From assembly GCA_021807645.1 (NCBI GenBank), contig JAKBCP010000057.1, forward strand, positions 1 through 6,093: a stretch of 6,093 nucleotides of DNA. The letters run 5' to 3'. The position numbers and the translations under genes are program-made. The notes under the pieces are model-generated. The model was not told the origin of the DNA, searched no databases, and saw only the letters and a list, made by a program, of their open reading frames with translations. Numbering within the stretch: the stretch's first letter is position 1; every line of letters begins with the position of its first letter. This document shows positions 1 through 6,093 of this stretch, piece by piece. Source of the stretch: a bacterium. GTDB lineage: Bacteria; Vulcanimicrobiota; Vulcanimicrobiia; Vulcanimicrobiales; Vulcanimicrobiaceae.

Positions 1-1
1 G

Positions 2-2004
<2,003 letters not shown>

Positions 2005-2038
2005 GCGTGGTCGAGCGAAGCGCGCGCGTACCGTCGCA

Positions 2039-2782
2039 GTGAATCTTGCCGATATAACCGCGGTTATCCTTACCAAGAACGAGGAGCGGCGGCTCGCACG
2101 CACCCTCGAGGCGCTGCCGAAGGGCATGCCGATTCTGGTTCTCGATGCCGAATCCACCGATGCAACGCAACGCATCGCGCGCGAACGTGGTGCAACGCTC
2201 CTAGTGCGGGAATGGACGGATTTCGTCGATGCGCGTCGCTTTGCGCTCGCGCAGGTGACGACCACCTGGGCGTTCGCCGTCGATGCCGACGAGGTGTTCG
2301 ACGAACGGTTGCGAGCAGCGCTCGCCGAGGCTTCCGACGTGCTCGACGCATACCTCGTACGTCGAGACACGACGTTTGCCGGGCAACCGTTACGCATGTG
2401 GAGCGGCGAGCGACTGCTGCGATGCTTTCGTGTCGCTGCCGTGCGGGTCGAGGCGTTTCCGACCGTCGGCGGCGATGCCGCGCTCCACGAACGGTATCTT
2501 TGCGAGGGCAAAGTCGGCGAGCTCGCCGGCTGCCTGGAACACGATTCGTACGCCGATCGCTGCGAGTACCGGCGGAAGTTCGCGCGCTACACCGAGATTG
2601 AAGCGCGCGGTCTGCCGCCGTCATTCGCTCGTCTCGCTCGCGAGTCGTCCTTGATTCCCTGGCGTCTGCTGAAATTCGGGCTCGTGCGCGGAGCGCTCCT
2701 CGACGGGCCGCGCGGGTGGTACGTTATGTGGTGGTCGGCGCTCTATCCGGCCGTGGTGGCGTGGCGCGCATGGCGCGGGTAG
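2039..2782 (+). CDS. Family 2 glycosyltransferase, WaaE/KdtX-like
   Basis: Predicted inverting GT-A glycosyltransferase that adds a sugar from a nucleotide-sugar donor to an envelope glycan at the cytoplasmic face of the membrane. The 247-residue product opens with the family's first strand, ITAVILTKNEERRL (7-19), then VLDAESTDAT (34-43; the usual form is DSGSTD, so Asp36 and Asp41 are kept), and REWTDFVDARRFAL, matching the W-x-G/D-F-xx-x-R-NxAL block of WaaE-like enzymes. The metal-binding motif is VDADEV with Asp82 and Asp84. Near the C-terminus, GALLDGPRGWYV matches the GFLDGxxG signature of LPS core beta-glucosyltransferases and is followed by a hydrophobic aromatic tail (MWWSALYPAVVAW) that may contact the membrane. 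I chose GTG 2039 because the only in-frame ATGs nearby are either far inside pyrG or at residue 30, which would delete the first strand. No good ribosome-binding site is visible. The gene follows pyrG by 34 bp and overlaps the next gene by 13 bp. Donor and acceptor cannot be read from sequence. Confidence 0.85.
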   Translation: MNLADITAVILTKNEERRLARTLEALPKGMPILVLDAESTDATQRIARERGATLLVREWTDFVDARRFALAQVTTTWAFAVDADEVFDERLRAALAEASDVLDAYLVRRDTTFAGQPLRMWSGERLLRCFRVAAVRVEAFPTVGGDAALHERYLCEGKVGELAGCLEHDSYADRCEYRRKFARYTEIEARGLPPSFARLARESSLIPWRLLKFGLVRGALLDGPRGWYVMWWSALYPAVVAWRAWRG

Positions 2783-3780
2783 CGATCGATGCGCGCTTAA
2801 CGCGCCAGATGTCGGTCGGAATGAAGGCCTACACGCAGGCGCTGCTGGACCGGCGTGCGCTGCTCGGCCCGGAGATCGAATTGATTCCCTGCGGAAGCGG
2901 CGAGAACTTCAGCATCGCCGAGCAGGTGTGGCTGCCGTTGGAGATCGCGCGATCGAAAGCACGACTCGTCCATTATCCAACGCAGTATCTCCCGCTCTTT
3001 CGGCCGGTACCCTACGTCCTGACGATTCACGACCTGATCCACTGTCGATTCGCGGAGTTCTACGAGGCGAAGGTCGCGTGGTACTACCGCGCGGTCGTCG
3101 CCCCGGCGGCACGCGGCGCGCGCCGCATCATCGTCGGTGACGACCGCAGCATCGAAGATTGCGAGCGCTTTCTCGGCGTCGATGGGGCGCTGGTTCGCGT
3201 CGTGCCGCTCGGTATCGAGCGGGCCTTTCTCGAACCCCTTGAGGCTCCGCGGGTCGAGCGCCCCTATCTCTTCTACGCCGGCAATCATCGCGAGCATAAG
3301 GATCTGCCGACGCTGCTCGCCGCATGGGCGGCGCTCCCCGAAGGCGTCGGCTACGATCTGGTCGTCACCGGAGCCGACGACTTCGGGGAGCTTCGTACTC
3401 GCTACGAACGCTACGGCCGCCGATTGCGCGCGCTCGGCGACATCGACGAAGCGACGCTTCGGCGGACCTATGCCGGGGCGACGGCATTAGTGCACCCGGC
3501 GCTCTGGGAGGGTTTCGGCCTCACGATGCTCGAGGCGATGGCGATGCGTACGCCGGTGATTGCGTGCAGCGATTCGGTGCCCGGTCCCTTAAGCGCCGCA
3601 GCGGCGACCTTCGCCCCACGCGATGTGCCGGCACTGACGCGAGCGATCGAGAGCCTCCGCAGCGAGCCGGAGCTTTGGGCCGCGCGCGTTGCCGCCGGCC
3701 GACGCGCCGCCGAAGAGCTGACCTGGGATCGCTTTGCACGCCGGATTGCGGCGGTCTATGCCGAAGTGCTCGCTACATAA
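2770..3780 (+). CDS. GT4-type (GT-B fold) glycosyltransferase
   Basis: Predicted retaining glycosyltransferase of the GT4/Glycos_transf_1 group, probably acting on a cell-surface polysaccharide or glycolipid at the cytoplasmic side of the membrane. The 336-residue product starts VAIDARLTRQMSVGMKAYTQALL, the typical N-terminal acceptor domain with its IDAR and G-x-x-x-Y-T features. It continues with YPTQYLPLF and VLTIHDLIH (about 75-100), then VRVVPLGIE before the linker. The donor domain begins at PYLFYAGNHREHKDLPTLLAAW and includes LGDIDEATLRRTYAGATALVHPALWEGFG. Glu247 and Glu255 form the E-x7-E motif (EGFGLTMLE) that binds the nucleotide sugar. I chose ATG 2770 because it sits directly before VAIDAR and has GGTGG at 2755-2759. 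The open frame extends upstream to ATG 2716, but that stretch overlaps the preceding gene and does not resemble the family. After the motif, the usual LPEV-G-AA is SVPGPLSAAAA, so one conserved glutamate is absent. The 13-bp overlap with the GT2 gene suggests translational coupling and a shared glycan. Confidence 0.9.
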   Translation: MARVAIDARLTRQMSVGMKAYTQALLDRRALLGPEIELIPCGSGENFSIAEQVWLPLEIARSKARLVHYPTQYLPLFRPVPYVLTIHDLIHCRFAEFYEAKVAWYYRAVVAPAARGARRIIVGDDRSIEDCERFLGVDGALVRVVPLGIERAFLEPLEAPRVERPYLFYAGNHREHKDLPTLLAAWAALPEGVGYDLVVTGADDFGELRTRYERYGRRLRALGDIDEATLRRTYAGATALVHPALWEGFGLTMLEAMAMRTPVIACSDSVPGPLSAAAATFAPRDVPALTRAIESLRSEPELWAARVAAGRRAAEELTWDRFARRIAAVYAEVLAT

Positions 3781-3782
3781 CA

Positions 3783-5285
3783 ATGCGCTTTCGACCGTTG
3801 CTCGCCGTCGCCGTTCTCCTCGCGTTTTTGGGCGCGAGTGCATCCCCGTCTCCATCGCCCGGGCCGAGCGCCCCGACCTTCCTCGTCGACGGGGTGCGCG
3901 TCCTCATACAACCGCCGCCGATACTCGTCGGCGGTCGCGTCTACGTCCCGCTGCAACGAACGCTCGATGCATTGGGGATTCCATTTCACATCCGCCACGG
4001 GCTGCTCCATGCGCGCTTCGGCGCCCATCGGGTAACCCTGCAACTTGGCGAAAGCAGCGCGATGCTCGACGGTAACGTCGTGGGATTCGGCGCACCGCCG
4101 CTCGTACGGGATTTCACTACCTACGTGCCCTTACGCTTTGTCGGTGCGGTGTTGGGTGCGCAGGCACATTACGATGCGAAGACGCGCACGATTGCAATCG
4201 TCGGATCCTCGGTCGGTGAGACGGGTAGCGGGTTCGTCCTCTCGGCGAGCGGGCACGGCGTGCGTGAAGGCAGCGTCAGCGCGCTCGACGCGCTCTCCAG
4301 CCCGAAGACGATTACGCTGCTGTTCGGTGGGAGCGCGCACACCATTGCGCTCCACGATAGCGTTCGCATCGAACTCCATGACGTTGCCACCAACGTCGTG
4401 CGCCCGGGAACGCTCGCCGATGTGTTGCCGGGGGATTTCGTGCGCGTCGACTTGGGGAAGAAGGGGCGCGGCGCGGAGATTCACGACGATTTCGGCATTC
4501 GCACCGGGCGCGTCGCAGCAGTAGCCGGAGGGGAGTTCGTTCTCGAAGATGGACACGTGATCGTGCCCGATCGCACGACGCAATGGCTGCTCGACGGCGC
4601 CCCGGCAAGCTTTGCACAAGTGCATCCGGGCGACGATGCGACGATTCGCTATAACGTCGAGAGCAACGAGATCCTTCAGGTCGTCTTAAGCGACCGGCAC
4701 GACCCGCTTGCACCCAGCGGTGGGATCGCCTCGATCGCGGTCGATCCGGCGACGCCGCTGCGCGCGGGCCGGCTTTTACGAGTGACGATGCGCGGGACGC
4801 CCGGCGGACTCGCGAGTTTCGATATCGGCGGCCTCGTACACGACGTCGGCATGCGCGAAGAGCGCCCCGGCTATTACGGCGGATCGCTGCGCATCGGCGA
4901 TGCCGTCAGCATCGCACGTTCGCCGGTGATCGTCACGTTGCTGGTCGGCTCGCAACGTTCGGTCGCGCGAGGCGCCACGCTGGTGAGTGCTTCGTCGGTC
5001 CCGCCGGGAATCGGACGCGTCGGCCCCGGTCCCCGTAGCACGGTGAGCAGCACGACCCCCGCAATCTATGCGACCTTCCTACCCGATGCCGTCGGCGTCG
5101 ATCCGCGCAGTGCAACGTTGATCGTCGATGGTCACGACGTAACGTCGGAGACGATTCGCAGCGCGCGGTTCATTCACTTTATCCCGGAGATCGCGTACTC
5201 CGGCGTCGTGCACGTAACCGTTCGGGTCGCGGATTTTGCCGGAAATATTGCTACCCGTTCGTGGAGTTTTACCGTTCGCCCATGA
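3783..5285 (+). CDS. Secreted protein with copper-amine-oxidase-N-like domain
   Basis: Exported 500-residue protein of unknown specific role. Residues 1-20 form a signal peptide: Arg2/Arg4, a hydrophobic core LLAVAVLLAFLG, then A-S-A at 18-20, followed by a Ser/Pro linker (SPSPSPGPSAP, 21-31). Residues about 33-139 resemble the copper amine oxidase N-terminal-like domain (PF07833 type). VYVPLQRTLDALG (53-65) and TYVPLRFVGAVLGAQAHYDAKTRTIAI (113-139) are two copies of its VPLRxxxExLGAxxxWDxxTxTxxI half-motif. The family name is historical: I see no amine oxidase catalytic domain and no topaquinone site. The middle (about 150-320) is rich in short beta strands with repeated PGDxVRV-type phrases (LPGDFVRVDLG, HPGDDATIRYN), suggesting small beta-barrels. 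The end (about 418-500) looks Ig-like, with HVTVRVADFAGNIATRSWSFTV as its last strands. ATG 3783 is the only start that gives the signal peptide and lies 2 bp after the GT4 stop. The stop overlaps the HIT start as ATGA. A cell-surface or envelope-binding role is inference. Confidence 0.8.
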   Translation: MRFRPLLAVAVLLAFLGASASPSPSPGPSAPTFLVDGVRVLIQPPPILVGGRVYVPLQRTLDALGIPFHIRHGLLHARFGAHRVTLQLGESSAMLDGNVVGFGAPPLVRDFTTYVPLRFVGAVLGAQAHYDAKTRTIAIVGSSVGETGSGFVLSASGHGVREGSVSALDALSSPKTITLLFGGSAHTIALHDSVRIELHDVATNVVRPGTLADVLPGDFVRVDLGKKGRGAEIHDDFGIRTGRVAAVAGGEFVLEDGHVIVPDRTTQWLLDGAPASFAQVHPGDDATIRYNVESNEILQVVLSDRHDPLAPSGGIASIAVDPATPLRAGRLLRVTMRGTPGGLASFDIGGLVHDVGMREERPGYYGGSLRIGDAVSIARSPVIVTLLVGSQRSVARGATLVSASSVPPGIGRVGPGPRSTVSSTTPAIYATFLPDAVGVDPRSATLIVDGHDVTSETIRSARFIHFIPEIAYSGVVHVTVRVADFAGNIATRSWSFTVRP

Positions 5286-5614
5286 GTTGTATTTTCTGCA
5301 AGATCGTCGCCGGCGAGATCCCATCGACGCTCGTCGCAGCGAACGACGAGGCGATCGCGATCGCCGATCTTCACCCGATGGCACCGACGCACGTTCTCGT
5401 GATGCCGCGCGCGCACGCACCGAATTTCGCCGCTTATCTGCGCGAACGGCCGCAAGGAGTCGCCGCGCTTTTCTCGCTAGCGACCGAGATCGGCGAGCGT
5501 TGCGAATCGGGCTACCGGTTCGTCGTCAATACCGGTGTCGACGGTGGGCAGACGGTCGAGCATCTGCACGTGCACGTGCTCGGCGGTAGGGCGATGCAGT
5601 GGCCCCCCGGCTGA
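5282..5614 (+). CDS. HIT-family (Hint-like) nucleotide hydrolase
   Basis: Histidine triad protein, a small cytoplasmic nucleotide-binding enzyme. Hint-branch members hydrolyse purine nucleoside phosphoramidates and aminoacyl-adenylates; the exact substrate here is unknown. The 110-residue product has the normal length. It starts SCIFCKIVAGEIPS with Cys3 and Cys6, the CxxC seen in zinc-binding members, followed by DEAIAIADLHPMAPTHVLVMPRAH, the family's D-x-x-P-xx-P-x-H-x-L-x-x-P-xxH block. The histidine triad is HLHVHVL at 94-100 (His94, His96, His98), with His96 expected as the nucleophile. It ends GGRAMQWPPG, close to the Hint consensus GGRxMxWPPG, so the C-terminus is intact. ATG 5282 is chosen because MSCIFCKI matches the family start. 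It overlaps the upstream TGA as ATGA, pointing to translational coupling; a GGAG at 5263-5266 is rather distant. The next gene starts inside the codons for its last residues. Confidence 0.95.
   Translation: MSCIFCKIVAGEIPSTLVAANDEAIAIADLHPMAPTHVLVMPRAHAPNFAAYLRERPQGVAALFSLATEIGERCESGYRFVVNTGVDGGQTVEHLHVHVLGGRAMQWPPG
5585..5591 (+). promoter_or_regulatory. Ribosome binding site for the last gene
   Basis: GGTAGGG lies inside the HIT coding region, seven bases before GTG 5599. It is the best placed purine-rich site in the window and supports GTG 5599 as the start of the downstream secreted protein. Confidence 0.55.
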
Positions 5615-6027
5615 CGGCGGCCTTCGCACTTGCAACTGCATTGCTCGTCCCGCTTGGGGCGAGCGCACGCTGCGACAACGTTTTTTTCGTGCACCGCAAC
5701 GCGCTCTCGCTGATTCCCGTGCGTGCGACGCTCCAGCGCAATCGCGTCTGGCTGCGCTTCATGATCGCGGCCCCGAAAGGAAAACACGTCTGGAGCGGCT
5801 TCGTTGTCGCCGCCGTCGACGGGCGGCGTCGCTTCGCCGTCTCGACCCGCGTCGCCGCGCTCGCGCCGATGACGCTGCTGATCGACCGGCTGAAGCCGGG
5901 TCAACGACGGATCGAGATCGCGATGTCGCCGGCGGCAAACGGCTCGGCTGCGAGCGACGCCGCCTTCACGACCTGCGTGAACGTTCCGGGAAACAAGCGG
6001 ATCACGCGTTGGGGCCTGATCCCCTAG
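5599..6027 (+). CDS. Small secreted protein, unknown family, one predicted disulfide
   Basis: I do not recognise this 142-residue protein. Residues 1-23 form a signal peptide: Arg4, a hydrophobic core AAFALATALLVPLG, and an A-S-A cleavage motif at 21-23. The mature part starts R-C-D and holds exactly two cysteines, Cys25 and Cys126, near its two ends, so a single disulfide closing the domain after export is likely. The body alternates short hydrophobic strands with basic turns (VWLRFMIAAPKGKHVW, FVVAAVDGRRRFAV, MTLLIDRLKPGQRRIEIAM), which suggests a compact beta-sandwich, perhaps Ig-like. No enzyme motif is visible. A lipoprotein is unlikely because no lipobox (such as L-A-G-C) precedes Cys25. 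GTG 5599 is preferred: it has GGTAGGG upstream, and later in-frame candidates (CTG 5611, TTG 5641) would shorten or destroy the signal peptide. It overlaps the HIT gene by 16 bp, so it is probably co-expressed. It is the last gene of the run. Confidence 0.7.
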   Translation: MAPRLTAAFALATALLVPLGASARCDNVFFVHRNALSLIPVRATLQRNRVWLRFMIAAPKGKHVWSGFVVAAVDGRRRFAVSTRVAALAPMTLLIDRLKPGQRRIEIAMSPAANGSAASDAAFTTCVNVPGNKRITRWGLIP

Positions 6028-6047
6028 GATGCTCAGACCGAAGGCAT

Positions 6048-6076
6048 TTGACGCGGGGCCCCTCCCGTGCTAAGGT
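6048..6076 (+). promoter_or_regulatory. Sigma70-type promoter with extended -10, reading out of the window
   Basis: TTGACG at 6048-6053 matches five of six bases of the -35 consensus. After a 17-base spacer comes TAAGGT at 6071-6076, preceded by TG plus one base (6068-6070), the extended -10 element. The -10 hexamer itself keeps only the key T1, A2 and T6. Transcription would start near 6083 and run into a gene beyond the window. The spacer contains the perfect palindrome GGGGCCCC at 6055-6062. The site lies in non-coding DNA 20 bases after the stop of the last gene, the only clear intergenic space in this part of the window. Confidence 0.6.
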
Positions 6077-6093
6077 CGCAGGTGATTCTAGCC

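Noticed and set aside
3324..3782. Upstream extension of the secreted-protein frame into the GT4 gene
   Set aside because: The translation is Arg-rich and overlaps GT4 completely; a proper signal peptide begins only at ATG 3783.
5351..5364. Two overlapping GCGATCGC octamers (the cyanobacterial HIP1 sequence) forming a 14-base palindrome
   Set aside because: It encodes part of EAIAIAD in the HIT protein and I noticed no further copies in the window, so it gives no support for HIP1 enrichment or a cyanobacterial origin.
6011..6024. GGGG and CCCC arms around a six-base loop at the end of the last gene, as a possible terminator
   Set aside because: The stem is only 4 bp, lies within the coding sequence and has no following T-run.

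Overview
The window is a GC-rich, gene-dense stretch of bacterial chromosome with every supported gene on the + strand. From left to right it holds: the 3' end of a release-factor glutamine methyltransferase (prmC); a complete CTP synthase (pyrG); a family 2 glycosyltransferase of the WaaE/KdtX-like type; a GT4-type glycosyltransferase; a secreted protein with a copper-amine-oxidase-N-like domain; a HIT-family (Hint-like) nucleotide hydrolase; and a small secreted protein with two cysteines that I do not recognise. The last 66 bases carry no gene but contain a convincing sigma70-type promoter pointing out of the window.

The layout looks like one polycistronic unit. The gaps are 71 bp (prmC-pyrG) and 34 bp (pyrG-GT2). 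GT2 and GT4 overlap by 13 bp, 2 bp separate GT4 from the secreted protein, an ATGA overlap joins that protein to the HIT gene, and the HIT gene overlaps the last gene by 16 bp. I see no promoter or terminator inside the run. Three of the six visible starts are GTG.

Functionally the block mixes housekeeping (translation termination, CTP supply, nucleotide hydrolysis) with cell-envelope work (two glycosyltransferases, two exported proteins). CTP is the precursor of CMP-sugars and CDP-lipids, so pyrG next to envelope glycosyltransferases is plausible, but a shared pathway is inference only.

The organism cannot be fixed from this window. High GC, frequent GTG starts, and a secreted copper-amine-oxidase-N-like protein with C-terminal Ig-like strands would fit an uncultured Terrabacteria-type lineage such as Ca. 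Eremiobacterota (WPS-2)/Vulcanimicrobiota or Armatimonadota. This is a low-confidence guess. I see no mobile element, CRISPR array, RNA gene or defence system. The window is largely ordinary, with a few points worth checking.
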